From an uncultured Pseudophaeobacter sp. (GTDB lineage: Bacteria; Pseudomonadota; Alphaproteobacteria; Rhodobacterales; Rhodobacteraceae), in NCBI GenBank assembly GCA_905479575.1, contig CAJQNB010000008.1:1-64000 (forward strand): a stretch of DNA of 64,000 nucleotides, in the 5' to 3' direction. The translations under genes and the position numbers were made by a program. How positions within the stretch are numbered: position 1 is the stretch's first letter; the number at the start of each line of letters is the position of its first letter. Below are positions 24,577-33,425 of this stretch, one piece after another. The notes under the pieces were generated by a model. It had not been told where the DNA came from. It made no database searches and worked only from the letters and a program-made list of their open reading frames with translations.

Positions 24577-26550
24577 ATGACCAAGCAATTGATTTTATGT
24601 GATTGTTCAGGGACACAGACCCTCAACGCTGATGCCCTCTCCAAGGCAACGGGCCTGGGGTGCAGCCGCGTTCATACTGCCCTGTGCACCACCCAGGTCG
24701 AGACCACTGCGGCGGCAATTTCAGGCGGCGATTCGGTGATTTGCTGCACCCAGGAAAAAAGATTCTTCGCCGATTTGGCGGCGGAATTGGACCAGCCAGA
24801 GCCGCCTTTGCTTGACCTGCGGGACAGGGCAGGCTGGACCGCTGATACCGGTGATTTACTACCCAAAATGTCCGCCCTTATCGCTGAAGCCTGCTTAGAT
24901 GTCTCCCCGGGGAAATCCGTGGATGTGACCAGCGAGGGGCTCTGCCTCATCCTGGGGGCAGCTGACCTGGCCCTGGCCGCCGCTGAACGTCTGCAAGACG
25001 TGCTGGGGGTCACTGTGCTGCTGGATACAGATAAAAATGCCCCCACCCTGGAGCCGATGAACCTTGCCCCAGGGCGCGAATTTGATGTGGTCCGAGGCAA
25101 GTTACGGCGCGCACAGGGCGCTTTGGGGCAGTTTCAAGTCAGCATTGATGCGCTACAACAGCTGGATGTGGCGGGACGCCAGTGGAGCTGGACAGCCGCG
25201 CGTGACGGCGCCCTGTCGGACTGCGATCTCATCCTGGATCTGCGCGGCGACACCCCCCTGTTTCCGGCCCCGGACAAACGCGAAGGCTATCTGCGCGCCG
25301 ATCCCAAGAACCCGCAGGCGGTTGCCGATGTCATTCTGGCAGCCTCGCAGATGGTGGGAACCTTTGAAAAACCGCTGTACCTGCGCCATGAGGCGCTGCT
25401 GTGCGCCCATTCCCGCGCTGCTCAGTCCGGCTGCAGCAAATGCCTGGACCATTGCCCCACCTCGGCGATCAGCTCTGCCGGGGATCAGGTCAGCATTGAT
25501 CCGATGATCTGCGCCGGCTGCGGCGCCTGCGCCGCGCTCTGCCCCTCTGGGGCGATCACCTACGATGCGCCGGCCACTGATGACCAATTCCGCCGCATCC
25601 AGACCCTGGCCAAGGCCTACCTCGATGCCGGAGGTCAAAGCCCCCGTTTGCTGGTGGTGGCCCCCCATGGCAGTGAGATGATCAGCCTCGCGGCACGCTT
25701 TGGCCGTGGCTTGCCTGCGGATGTGGTGCCGCTGGAGGTGACAGCGCTCAATGCCTTTGGCCATGCAGAAATCCTTGCGGCGCTGGCCGCCGGTTTTGCT
25801 GATGTCTCACTGCTGCTGAGCCCCGGCATCGACCATGAGGTACAGCAAACCGAGCTGGACCTGGCGCTGGCGATTGGCGGCGCGGGCAAGGCGCGGCTGC
25901 TGGATATTGCAGACCCCGACCTGCTGAGCGATGCGCTCTATGATGCGCAGGTCTCCCAACCGCTGGCGACGCCGATCCGGCCAATGGGGTCACGCCGCCA
26001 GATTACCCGTCAGGCCGCCATGGCGCTGCAGCCAGAGGCGCAGCAGCTGCCCCTGCCCGCGCAGGCCCCCTATGGCGCTGTTCTGGTTGACCAGGACAGC
26101 TGCACCCTGTGCCTGTCTTGTGTCTCTCTGTGTCCTTCGGGGGCCCTGGGGGACAATCCCGACCTGCCACAGCTCAGATTTCAGGAAGAGGCCTGCCTGC
26201 AATGTGGAATCTGTGCCAGCGCCTGCCCCGAGGATGCGATCTCTTTTGAGCCACGTCTCAACCTGGACCCTGTCGCCCTGTCGCAGGTGGTGCTGCACGA
26301 AGAGGAGCCCTTTGCCTGCGTCGAGTGTGGCAGCCTGTTTGGGGTGAAATCCACCATCGAAAAGATCACCGAGAAACTGGCCGGGAAACACGCAATGTTC
26401 GCCCGCCCCGAAATGGCCCGAATGATTCAGATGTGCGACGACTGCCGGGTGCAGGCCCAGTTCCACCAAAAAGACAGCCCATTTGCCGGAGCAGACCGCC
26501 CCAAGGTGCGCACGACAGAGGACTACCTCAGCAAACGCCGGGACCATTGA
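24577..26550 (+). CDS. Multi-4Fe-4S polyferredoxin-like protein of the formate dehydrogenase cluster
   Basis: A 657-residue cytoplasmic iron-sulfur protein with four ferredoxin motifs: CSKCLDHCPTSAI, CAGCGACAALCPSGAI, CTLCLSCVSLCPSGAL and CLQCGICASACPEDAI. N-terminal Cys (CDCSG, CSRVHTALC) and C-terminal CVECG plus CDDC suggest extra clusters or zinc. No export signal or flavin motif is obvious. Such proteins are conserved beside FDH3 operons in proteobacteria. A role in electron transfer to formate dehydrogenase maturation, or in linking another donor, is inferred. It is the first gene of the plus-strand arm, separated by 210 bases from the Mrp gene. Confidence 0.85.
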   Translation: MTKQLILCDCSGTQTLNADALSKATGLGCSRVHTALCTTQVETTAAAISGGDSVICCTQEKRFFADLAAELDQPEPPLLDLRDRAGWTADTGDLLPKMSALIAEACLDVSPGKSVDVTSEGLCLILGAADLALAAAERLQDVLGVTVLLDTDKNAPTLEPMNLAPGREFDVVRGKLRRAQGALGQFQVSIDALQQLDVAGRQWSWTAARDGALSDCDLILDLRGDTPLFPAPDKREGYLRADPKNPQAVADVILAASQMVGTFEKPLYLRHEALLCAHSRAAQSGCSKCLDHCPTSAISSAGDQVSIDPMICAGCGACAALCPSGAITYDAPATDDQFRRIQTLAKAYLDAGGQSPRLLVVAPHGSEMISLAARFGRGLPADVVPLEVTALNAFGHAEILAALAAGFADVSLLLSPGIDHEVQQTELDLALAIGGAGKARLLDIADPDLLSDALYDAQVSQPLATPIRPMGSRRQITRQAAMALQPEAQQLPLPAQAPYGAVLVDQDSCTLCLSCVSLCPSGALGDNPDLPQLRFQEEACLQCGICASACPEDAISFEPRLNLDPVALSQVVLHEEEPFACVECGSLFGVKSTIEKITEKLAGKHAMFARPEMARMIQMCDDCRVQAQFHQKDSPFAGADRPKVRTTEDYLSKRRDH

Positions 26551-26760
26551 GATCCCACATAAGATCACAGGTCCGCCCGTTGGAACCAGGAGAGGCTACA
26601 GCAATTTCACCCCCCAGCGCAGTTGGCAGATGCAACAAAGCTGCAAGTCAGATAGATAAAACAAAATGAAAGAGACCCGAGCAGGCAAAGCCAGCTTGGC
26701 CTCCCATAGCCAGACAGCCAGAGCCCCCTGCCGGGCCACCATCAAAGGAGCAAGTCCCGC

Positions 26761-27828
26761 GTGTCCATTACCCGAGAATCCGTCCTCGCGGCGCTAAAGA
26801 ACATTTCCGACCCAGTCAGCGGCCAGGACATTGTCGCCGCAGGCATCACACGCGGCCTGTCTGTTGAGGCAGGAACCGTGTTGTTTGTGCTGGAAATCGA
26901 CCCCGCCAAATCGGAGCTTTATGGCCCGGTCCGGGATCAGGCTGAGGCCGTTGTCAAAGACCTTGATGGCGTTGAGAAGGTCTCGGTGATGCTGACCGGC
27001 CATGCTGCCAAGGCGCCGCCCCCGGATTTGAAGCCGTCAAAACCAGCCACACCGCAGGGGCCACAGAAAATCCCTGGCGTAGATCGCATTATCGCGGTGG
27101 CCTCGGGCAAGGGCGGCGTGGGAAAATCCACCGTCTCTGCCAATCTCGCCTGCGCGCTGGCCGCTCAGGGACGCCGTGTTGGCTTGCTGGACGCTGATGT
27201 CTATGGCCCCTCGCAACCCCGGATGCTGGGCGTCTCTGGCCGCCCCGCCAGCCCCGACGGCAAAACCATCCTGCCGCTGCGCAATCACGGCGTCACCATG
27301 ATGTCCATTGGCCTGATGACCAATGACGATCAGGCGGTGGTCTGGCGCGGGCCGATGCTGATGGGGGCGCTGCAGCAGATGATGATGCAGGTACAATGGG
27401 GCGCTTTGGATGTGCTGATTGTTGATCTGCCGCCGGGCACCGGCGATGTGCAGATGACCCTGGCGCAAAAGGCCCAGGTGGATGGCGCTGTTATCGTCTC
27501 CACCCCGCAGGACGTGGCGCTGATTGATGCCCGCAAAGGCATTGATATGTTCAACAAGCTGAACGTGCCGATCCTGGGCATGATTGAAAACATGTCGACC
27601 CATATCTGCTCCAACTGCGGCCACGAGGAACATGTCTTTGGTCACGGTGGTGTGGCAGCTGAAGCGGCCAAGCTGAACGTGCCGCTGCTGGCAGAAATCC
27701 CGCTGCACCTGGACGTCCGTCTGGCCGCAGACAGCGGCGCGCCCATCGTGGCCGCCAAACCCGACAGCGCCCAGGCAAAAGCCTTTATCGACGTTGCAGC
27801 GGCCCTGGTGGAGCGCGGCGCCGCATGA
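26761..27828 (+). CDS. Mrp/ApbC-type iron-sulfur cluster carrier ATPase
   Basis: A 355-residue P-loop NTPase. An N-terminal MIP18/DUF59 domain (~1-85) is linked by a Pro-rich stretch to the deviant Walker A GKGGVGKST (~residues 115-123), followed by PSQPRMLG and DLPPGTGD switch motifs. CSNCGHEEHVFG provides the CxxC that holds a bridging 4Fe-4S cluster in the dimer. It delivers clusters to apo-proteins; here it probably supplies the polyferredoxin or formate dehydrogenase, though it may also act generally. GTG start at 26761 with AAGGAG ~11 bases upstream. ATGA overlap with the next gene. Confidence 0.92.
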   Translation: MSITRESVLAALKNISDPVSGQDIVAAGITRGLSVEAGTVLFVLEIDPAKSELYGPVRDQAEAVVKDLDGVEKVSVMLTGHAAKAPPPDLKPSKPATPQGPQKIPGVDRIIAVASGKGGVGKSTVSANLACALAAQGRRVGLLDADVYGPSQPRMLGVSGRPASPDGKTILPLRNHGVTMMSIGLMTNDDQAVVWRGPMLMGALQQMMMQVQWGALDVLIVDLPPGTGDVQMTLAQKAQVDGAVIVSTPQDVALIDARKGIDMFNKLNVPILGMIENMSTHICSNCGHEEHVFGHGGVAAEAAKLNVPLLAEIPLHLDVRLAADSGAPIVAAKPDSAQAKAFIDVAAALVERGAA

Positions 27829-28526
27829 GCCAGCTCTCCTTTCCGCCCTTGATGTCTGGCCACGCACTGACCGGACAGGAAGACCCATTTGAAACCGCCT
27901 GCCAGCGGGCGATCCTGGGCTGTGACGCGGGATTGGTGACCTATAATCTGGGCGCGGACCTGCTGCGGGCCGCCCTGGTTTTTGCCCCAGAGGTACCCCT
28001 GCACAAGGCCATGGCCATGTTGCCCACATGTGGGATCGGCTTGCAGAACGCTCTGGGAGCACTGGCCCCGCCCGAAGTCGCGGTGCATCTGGAATGGGGC
28101 GGAGGTCTGCGCATCAACGGCGGGCGTTGTGGCAGACTGCGCATCGCGGCCAGCAGCGATGAGCCGGACACCATACCAGACTGGCTGGTGGTGGGGCTGG
28201 AAATGCCCCTGTGGCCGGGTCGCGATGACACCGGAGAAACCCCCGACCAAACCGCGCTTTATGCCGAGGGCTGCGCTGATGTGCAGGCCCCGGCTCTGGT
28301 TGAAAGCTGGGCGCGCCATGCCCTGCACTGGATCAACCGCTGGGAGCAAGACGGGCTAACCCCCTTGCATGCCGAATGGCGCGGGCTGGCCCATGGGGTT
28401 GGCGAAGAGACGCAGTTGAATGGCGTCTCCGGTACCTTCCTCGGCGTCGATGAAGACTTTGGCATGCTGCTGCGCGATGCCGACACAACCCGGCTTATTC
28501 CTCTGACCACACAACTGGAGACTTGA
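27825..28526 (+). CDS. Biotin/lipoate protein ligase-like protein with altered active site (DUF4444 C-terminus)
   Basis: A 233-residue protein resembling the catalytic fold of biotin/lipoate ligases (~1-165) followed by a DUF4444-type C-terminal domain. The canonical ligase motif with a lysine (G-x-K-v-x-G) is represented by NGGRCGRLRI, so the catalytic lysine seems absent, and the usual RRxxGG substrate motif is not evident. It is translationally coupled to the Mrp gene and a DUF6505 gene by 4- and 1-base overlaps, in the formate dehydrogenase cluster. A non-enzymatic or repurposed role, such as cofactor or cluster maturation, is possible. The family assignment rests on overall pattern and is less secure than that of its neighbours. 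Confidence 0.65.
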   Translation: MSQLSFPPLMSGHALTGQEDPFETACQRAILGCDAGLVTYNLGADLLRAALVFAPEVPLHKAMAMLPTCGIGLQNALGALAPPEVAVHLEWGGGLRINGGRCGRLRIAASSDEPDTIPDWLVVGLEMPLWPGRDDTGETPDQTALYAEGCADVQAPALVESWARHALHWINRWEQDGLTPLHAEWRGLAHGVGEETQLNGVSGTFLGVDEDFGMLLRDADTTRLIPLTTQLET

Positions 28527-29008
28527 TGATGTATCTCGCCCGCGCCATCCATTTTGACGAGAGCGATCAGAATGTCTTTGCCAATCCGGCCCGCACTGGG
28601 GAATGGTGTATTTCCGGCGGCTTTGAATTCTCCAACTGGGTAGAGGACGACCTGACCGGCAAACAACGCCAGGCCTTTGCCAATGGCTGGCTTGGGCTGG
28701 AAACCTCTGGCCGGGTGACCTTTGTCGCCGTTACCCAGATTGAGGAGGCTGAGCTGGAGGAGCTGACTGATGTTCTGGCTCAGCATTTTGTAGACTTCTA
28801 TGGCGCCCCGGATCTTGCCAGCGCCCGCCCTGTGGCCACTGAAGAGCTGACACAAATGCGCGATCTCTGCGCTGAAAACCCGCCCAACACGCTGCTCACC
28901 GTCGCACGCGAGCTCAGCGACGCCGGTGTGAGAGAGAGCTTCCGCAGCATCGAACCGCAATCAGCAGGGCTCGAACAGTTCGCCATTCATGTCACCCCGG
29001 AAGACTGA
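28526..29008 (+). CDS. DUF6505 family protein
   Basis: A 160-residue protein without signal or membrane segment. A strongly conserved-looking N-terminal region (YLARAIHFDESDQNVFANPARTGEWCISGGFEF) precedes an acidic middle part (EEAELEELTDV) and a C-terminal SFRSIEPQ segment. I recognise it as the DUF6505 type that accompanies formate dehydrogenase accessory genes in Rhodobacterales; the function is unknown. ATG 28526 overlaps the previous stop (TGATG); ATG 28529 fits the GGAG at 28517 equally well. It is the last gene of the plus-strand accessory operon. Confidence 0.65.
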   Translation: MMYLARAIHFDESDQNVFANPARTGEWCISGGFEFSNWVEDDLTGKQRQAFANGWLGLETSGRVTFVAVTQIEEAELEELTDVLAQHFVDFYGAPDLASARPVATEELTQMRDLCAENPPNTLLTVARELSDAGVRESFRSIEPQSAGLEQFAIHVTPED

Positions 29009-29396
29009 CCTCCCCCAGTAAGGGAGCTCTCCCGCCCGTCGATAGATCCTTGCGGGATCTTCTCCCGTTGGGCCCAGCGCTGCTGACGCGGCGCCGAACT
29101 CTTTTTTTCAGAAGAGACAGGTCAAGGGCCGCAACGCGGCCCTGCCGAAAGGCAGGGTTTACCCTTGAGGTGTCTCTGATCCAATAAACTAGACAGGGTC
29201 CTTGCGGGGCAAACCTGCCCCTTAAGGACCTCTCAGCAGATCTTGTTTTTTTGCGCCGCGTAGCGGCGCCGGGCCCAAGGCCGCCAAGGGGTCGCTGGCA
29301 AAGCCAGCTGCCCCTGCGGGGGCGGGAGCTCCCCCTTGCTCCGTTTAGCAGGAGATATCTGCGCGACACAGGTTTGCCAAAAACCCGGCGCAGCCC
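29009..29396. repeat. Hairpin-dense intergenic cluster
   Basis: No gene. At least seven inverted repeats are packed into 388 bases. An outer stem 29113-29128/29162-29177 encloses two hairpins, including CCTGCC/GGCAGG with a GAAA loop. Others are GGTCCTT-gc-GGGGCA with TGCCCC-tt-AAGGACC (29197-29230), GCGCCGC/GCGGCGC (29253-29269), GCTGGC/GCCAGC (29294-29308), CCCC/GGGG (29311-29321) and GGGAGCTCCC (29324-29333). It lies between two convergent operons, so part of it may terminate transcription. T-runs occur at 29101 and 29246. Confidence 0.65.
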
Positions 29397-30011
29397 TCAG
29401 GCATATTTTTCCAGAAAAGCTTCTGCGGTGAGCTTACGGAAATCTGGCAGGCAGGTGCGCAGGCGGGCGTGGTCCCAGTCCCACCAGGCCAGCTGCATCA
29501 TTTGATCAGCCACCAGCGCTGTATAGCGACGCCGGATCAGCCGCGCCGTGTTGCCACCAACAATCGTATACGGCGCCACATCCTTGGTCACCACCGAGCC
29601 GGAAGCAACAACAGCCCCATGACCAATGGTCACCTCTGGCTTGATCAAAGCACCATGGCCAATCCAGGTATCATGGCCAATCTGCGCCCGCCGACTGGCG
29701 CGATGGGCAAACCAATCCGCATCATCGGTGACATCATCCCAATACGATGCAGACCGATAATGGAAGTGGTGCAGCGAGGCCTTTTCCATCGGATGATCCG
29801 TGGCCCCGATCCGGGTGGCGCTGGCAATATTGGAGAATTTCCCCACCTGCGCATTGGCGATATCGCAGTTACGGTCACAATAGGAATAGTCGCCAATATC
29901 ACTATTGGCCACGCGACTGCCTGCGCCAATCTCAACATAGGCACCAAAACGACTGTCGCTGATCTGGCATTCGGGGTGAATAAACGGGGTCTCTGGGGAG
30001 AGTTTCGGCAT
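29397..30011 (-). CDS. Hexapeptide-repeat acetyltransferase of the phosphonate operon
   Basis: A 204-residue left-handed beta-helix transferase of the DapH/DapD/CatB type. Hexapeptide repeats run from ~residue 15 to 70 and again at ~105-150 (IGHDTWIGHGALIKPEVTIGHGAVVASGSVVTKDV). A HHF segment near residue 80 carries a likely catalytic His. A family of such transferases is found in phosphonate gene clusters; it may acetylate an aminophosphonate or aminoglycan-like substrate, but the substrate is unproven. It follows the two PhnE genes on the minus strand after 78 bases. ATG 30011 has GGAAAG at 7 bases. Confidence 0.82.
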   Translation of the reverse strand: MPKLSPETPFIHPECQISDSRFGAYVEIGAGSRVANSDIGDYSYCDRNCDIANAQVGKFSNIASATRIGATDHPMEKASLHHFHYRSASYWDDVTDDADWFAHRASRRAQIGHDTWIGHGALIKPEVTIGHGAVVASGSVVTKDVAPYTIVGGNTARLIRRRYTALVADQMMQLAWWDWDHARLRTCLPDFRKLTAEAFLEKYA

Positions 30012-30089
30012 CGGGGCACTTTCCAATATTGGCCCTCGCCACTCCGATGGAATGGCAAGGGGTGTTACGTCAAGACGGGGTCTTTCGCT

Positions 30090-31469
30090 TCAGGGCAGCA
30101 GGAAGGCCTTGCCATCAGCGCGTGCCTTGCGCTTGGTCTTGCCACCCTCGCCCTTGATCAGACGACGGCGTAGCCAGCCCGACAACCAATCCATCATCAT
30201 CACCATCAAGATGATCAACACGATGTAATAGGCCACCTCTTCCCAGTCCTTTTGGGTGATGATCGCCTGGGTCAGCAGCAAGCCGATACCGCCCCCGGTA
30301 ATTGCCCCAATGATGGTGGCAGAGCGGGTGTTGGATTCCAGGAAATACAACAGCTGGCTCAGCAGCACCGGAGTGATCTGCGGGATCACTCCAAAGCGAT
30401 AGCGCTGCGCCGGTTTTGCCCCAGTGGAGGCAATGCCTTCGATCTGTTTCTCATCGACATTTTCCAGGGCTTCCGAGAAAATCTTGCCGAAGGTGCCGGT
30501 ATCCGTCACCAGAATGGCCAGGGCACCCGTCAAAGGACCGGGGCCAAAGGCGCGTGCCAGGACCACGGTCCAGATCAGCGAGTCCACGCCGCGCAAAAAG
30601 TCAAAGAACCGGCGTGCAACAAACCTGAGCGGGCCAAAGGGCGAAAAGTTGCGCGCGGCAATAAAGGCCAGCGGCAGGGCAATGATACCCGCACCAATGG
30701 TGCCGAGGAAGGCCATCAGCAGTGTCTCGGCGATGGCCCAGGCAACATCCCTATGGCGCCACATCTTGTTGTTCCAGAAATCATTCAGGATTGCCCCGGC
30801 TTCGCCTGATGCCGCGCGGGTCAGCACCTCGCCGATGCTCAGCCCATGATAGGGGCTGTCGAGGGTGAAAAAGAACAGCTCCCAGCCGTTGAAATACCGA
30901 AAGACCTCAGCGCGGTTGCGGGTGACAGTAAGGCGACCGGCATCGGTTTTGATCGCCAGACGGTTCTTGGACACACTGATCCAGTCTGGCACAGCGCCAG
31001 CGGGCAATTCTGCCTGGACACCTTTGGCGCGGGTCGGGGTCGCGCGGACCAGACCATAGCCCGGAATGTCATATTCAATGCTTTCAGCACCAAAGCGCAC
31101 CAGATGACCGTTTTCCAGATCAATCGCAGTCTCAGCCCCTGCGGTCTCACCCAGAGAAACCCAGGCTGGGCTGTCACCTTCGGGATAGGCACCTTTGCGC
31201 TCGCCCTCAATGGCCACCGAGACCGAGCCATCGCGGTTGTCCCGCGTCACATGGGTTTTGTAACTATAGGTGTCGCTCACCAGGGTCTGGGCGTTCTGCC
31301 AGCTGACCCGCTGCCACAGGCCTGCCATGTCAAAGGCCACAAAGACATAACCCATATAGACCAGGATCAGGGCGGGCACGGCAAAATTCAGCAGTTTCTT
31401 TTTGAAAAACAGGCGGTCCATGTCCTGTTTCAAAGTCGCGGGGGTCAGGTCGGCCTCTAGAATGGTCAT
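30090..31469 (-). CDS. phnE: Phosphonate ABC transporter permease PhnE (long form)
   Basis: A 459-residue inner-membrane permease. After a first helix (~residues 28-48) it has an extra extracytoplasmic region of roughly 150 residues (~50-205). The MetI-like core follows with 5-6 further helices and the ABC-contact loop near ENVDEKQIEGIASTGAKPAQ. Standard PhnE is ~260-290 residues, so the insert is the notable feature. The C-terminal tail is Lys/Arg-rich. It overlaps the second permease gene by 4 bases (ATGA) and probably forms a heterodimeric pore with it. Confidence 0.92.
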   Translation of the reverse strand: MTILEADLTPATLKQDMDRLFFKKKLLNFAVPALILVYMGYVFVAFDMAGLWQRVSWQNAQTLVSDTYSYKTHVTRDNRDGSVSVAIEGERKGAYPEGDSPAWVSLGETAGAETAIDLENGHLVRFGAESIEYDIPGYGLVRATPTRAKGVQAELPAGAVPDWISVSKNRLAIKTDAGRLTVTRNRAEVFRYFNGWELFFFTLDSPYHGLSIGEVLTRAASGEAGAILNDFWNNKMWRHRDVAWAIAETLLMAFLGTIGAGIIALPLAFIAARNFSPFGPLRFVARRFFDFLRGVDSLIWTVVLARAFGPGPLTGALAILVTDTGTFGKIFSEALENVDEKQIEGIASTGAKPAQRYRFGVIPQITPVLLSQLLYFLESNTRSATIIGAITGGGIGLLLTQAIITQKDWEEVAYYIVLIILMVMMMDWLSGWLRRRLIKGEGGKTKRKARADGKAFLLP

Positions 31470-32335
31470 GCCTTGGCTCCATGGATCAAACGGTCACGCA
31501 TGCCGCTCGAGATCTGATCGACCACGACGATGGTGATAAACAACAACAGGAAAATGGCGGCGGCCTCATCGTAGCGGCCCTGGCCCCAGGACATGGCGTT
31601 TTTCAGCTCGTAGCCAATGCCGCCAGCGCCAACGAAACCCAGAATGGCCGAGGCGCGAATGTTGATTTCAAACCGCAACAGGGCGTAGCTCACATAGTTT
31701 GGCCCCACCTGCGGGATGACACCCAGCCACATCCGCTGCCCCCAGCTGCTGCCAACGGATTCAAGCCCCTCGACAGGTTTCAGCGAGGCGTTTTCATTCA
31801 CTTCGGAGAACAGCTTGCCCAGGGCGCCAGCGGTGTGGATTGCAATGGCAATCATCGCAGGCACCGGGCCGCCACCAAGCAGGAAGATCAGGACCAGGGC
31901 GATGACAATTTCAGGAATGGCGCGACAGATATCCATGATCCGGCGAAACAGCGGGATAAGGCGCGGCCAGGGCGCCATGCCATGGGTCGACAACAGCGAC
32001 AACAGGGTGCCAAAGACCAGCCCCACAAGGGTAGAGGCAGCGGCGATATTCAGCGTCTCGATCAGGGCTGGAAAAAAGTTGACCAGATGACCGGGGAGCT
32101 CTGTAACTTTCTCGCTGGCTTCCGCCAGAACTTCGTTCGGGTAGTCGAAAACATGGGTGATACCGTCATAAAACGAGCCAGCATTGCGGCCGTCAGCGGT
32201 ACGGAACCCTGCCATCATCAAGGCGACAAACACCACCAAAATTATGCCGCCATAAAGACGCTTGCGCCGGGTCATCTCGCCATATTGGGCGCGAATATCG
32301 GCCGTCGTTAGGGGCGCTGCGGTCAGATCTGCCAT
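31466..32335 (-). CDS. phnE: Phosphonate ABC transporter permease PhnE (short form)
   Basis: A 289-residue permease with the usual PhnE topology: a cytoplasmic N-terminus, a first helix near residues 30-48, a MetI-like core (~95-280) and the EAA-type loop (NENASLKPVEGLESVGSSWGQ) that docks on PhnC. Family length is normal. It is downstream of phnD and overlaps the long phnE by ATGA, so both permeases are made together. With PhnC and PhnD it imports phosphonates or related phosphorus compounds. Confidence 0.93.
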   Translation of the reverse strand: MADLTAAPLTTADIRAQYGEMTRRKRLYGGIILVVFVALMMAGFRTADGRNAGSFYDGITHVFDYPNEVLAEASEKVTELPGHLVNFFPALIETLNIAAASTLVGLVFGTLLSLLSTHGMAPWPRLIPLFRRIMDICRAIPEIVIALVLIFLLGGGPVPAMIAIAIHTAGALGKLFSEVNENASLKPVEGLESVGSSWGQRMWLGVIPQVGPNYVSYALLRFEINIRASAILGFVGAGGIGYELKNAMSWGQGRYDEAAAIFLLLFITIVVVDQISSGMRDRLIHGAKA

Positions 32336-32452
32336 CGTTGCCGTCCTGATTTGGGAAACTGTGATCCAGGGCCGCTCCGGGCCGGTCGATCACTGGGAAA
32401 CGGGGTCCGGACATTGCTGCCCGGACCCCGAAGAAAGAACCACGTGGAAGTC

Positions 32453-33355
32453 TTAGTTGGACTTCAGCTTGCGGGCTTCGATGATTGCCTGGTAGGCGTC
32501 GTGACCGATTGGCATAACGCCTTTGGCCTCACCGGAGAGCACACCATAGGCGCACTCAGGATCCATTGAGGGCAGCGAAGCCATCAAGGCGGTGAACTTG
32601 ACTTTGACGTCTTCTGGCAGGTCTTTGCGCAGAACGATTGGGCCTTCTGGGATTGGCTTGGACTGCCAGATCTGCACCAGGTCGTTCATGTCAACCAGGC
32701 CGGCATCCACAGCGCGACGCAGGGCGCCAGAGTTGTAGCCGTCTTCCCAGTTGCCCAGACCGTCAGCCCAGGTCACACCACCGTCAAAATCGCCATTGTT
32801 GACGCCAACGATGGTCTGCTCGTGACCGCCGGAGAATTTGACTTCGCCAAAGTAATCGCCCGAGGTCATGGTGGCACCGGTGATTTCAGGGATCTCGATC
32901 GACGGGATCAGGAAGCCGGAGGTCGAGTTAGGGTCGCCAAAGCCAAAAACTTTGCCCTGCATGTCTTCCAGCGAGGTGATGCCGCTGTCGGCGCGCGCAA
33001 AGCCTACCGAGTAGTAGCCGTAGCCGCCGTCCTCGTTGACTTTAACCAGGATTGGCTCAACCGCTTCTGGGTCGGACAGGTAAGTTTTTGCATAACCGGA
33101 GGCACCCAGCCACGCCATGTCGAGGGTGCCGCCCAGCAGACCCTGGATAACACCGTTATAGTCGGCAGGGGCAAACAGCTTGGTTTCAACACCCAGCAGC
33201 TCTTCGGTTTTGGCGCGCAGGCATTCGTTGTTGTTCAAACGGTCCTGAGCGTTCTCGCCGCCCAGGAGACCAATGCGGAACTGAGTGATTTCTTCGGCCA
33301 TGACAGGTGTGGTCAAAGCAGTCGAGGCCAGAGCGGCCAGCAGCAGTTTTTTCAT
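32453..33355 (-). CDS. phnD: Phosphonate ABC transporter substrate-binding protein PhnD
   Basis: A 300-residue periplasmic binding protein with a Sec signal (MKKLLLAALASTALTTPVMA, cleaved after residue ~20). The mature part carries PhnD-family features: FRIGLLGGENAQDRL near the N-terminus, LGASGYAKTYL, and DPNSTSGFLIPSIEI, which in PhnD lines the ligand pocket. ATG 33355 with CGGAG upstream is clear, although the frame stays open further 5'. It sits between phnC and the two phnE genes. The exact ligand (2-aminoethylphosphonate, alkylphosphonate, phosphite) is not determinable. Confidence 0.94.
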   Translation of the reverse strand: MKKLLLAALASTALTTPVMAEEITQFRIGLLGGENAQDRLNNNECLRAKTEELLGVETKLFAPADYNGVIQGLLGGTLDMAWLGASGYAKTYLSDPEAVEPILVKVNEDGGYGYYSVGFARADSGITSLEDMQGKVFGFGDPNSTSGFLIPSIEIPEITGATMTSGDYFGEVKFSGGHEQTIVGVNNGDFDGGVTWADGLGNWEDGYNSGALRRAVDAGLVDMNDLVQIWQSKPIPEGPIVLRKDLPEDVKVKFTALMASLPSMDPECAYGVLSGEAKGVMPIGHDAYQAIIEARKLKSN

Positions 33356-33425
33356 CTTTTTTCTCCGGTTAAGTTTTCCCGCCCCCCCATCGGGTACGGG
33401 TGATGAAATTGGATGGTTCGGTTGT

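Noticed and set aside
26666..26797. Small frame between the polyferredoxin and Mrp genes
   Set aside because: It has no ribosome site, overlaps the Mrp start and encodes nothing recognisable.
29009..29396. CRISPR array or tRNA cluster in the hairpin-rich gap
   Set aside because: There are no regular direct repeats with spacers, and the stems do not form cloverleafs with tRNA consensus bases.
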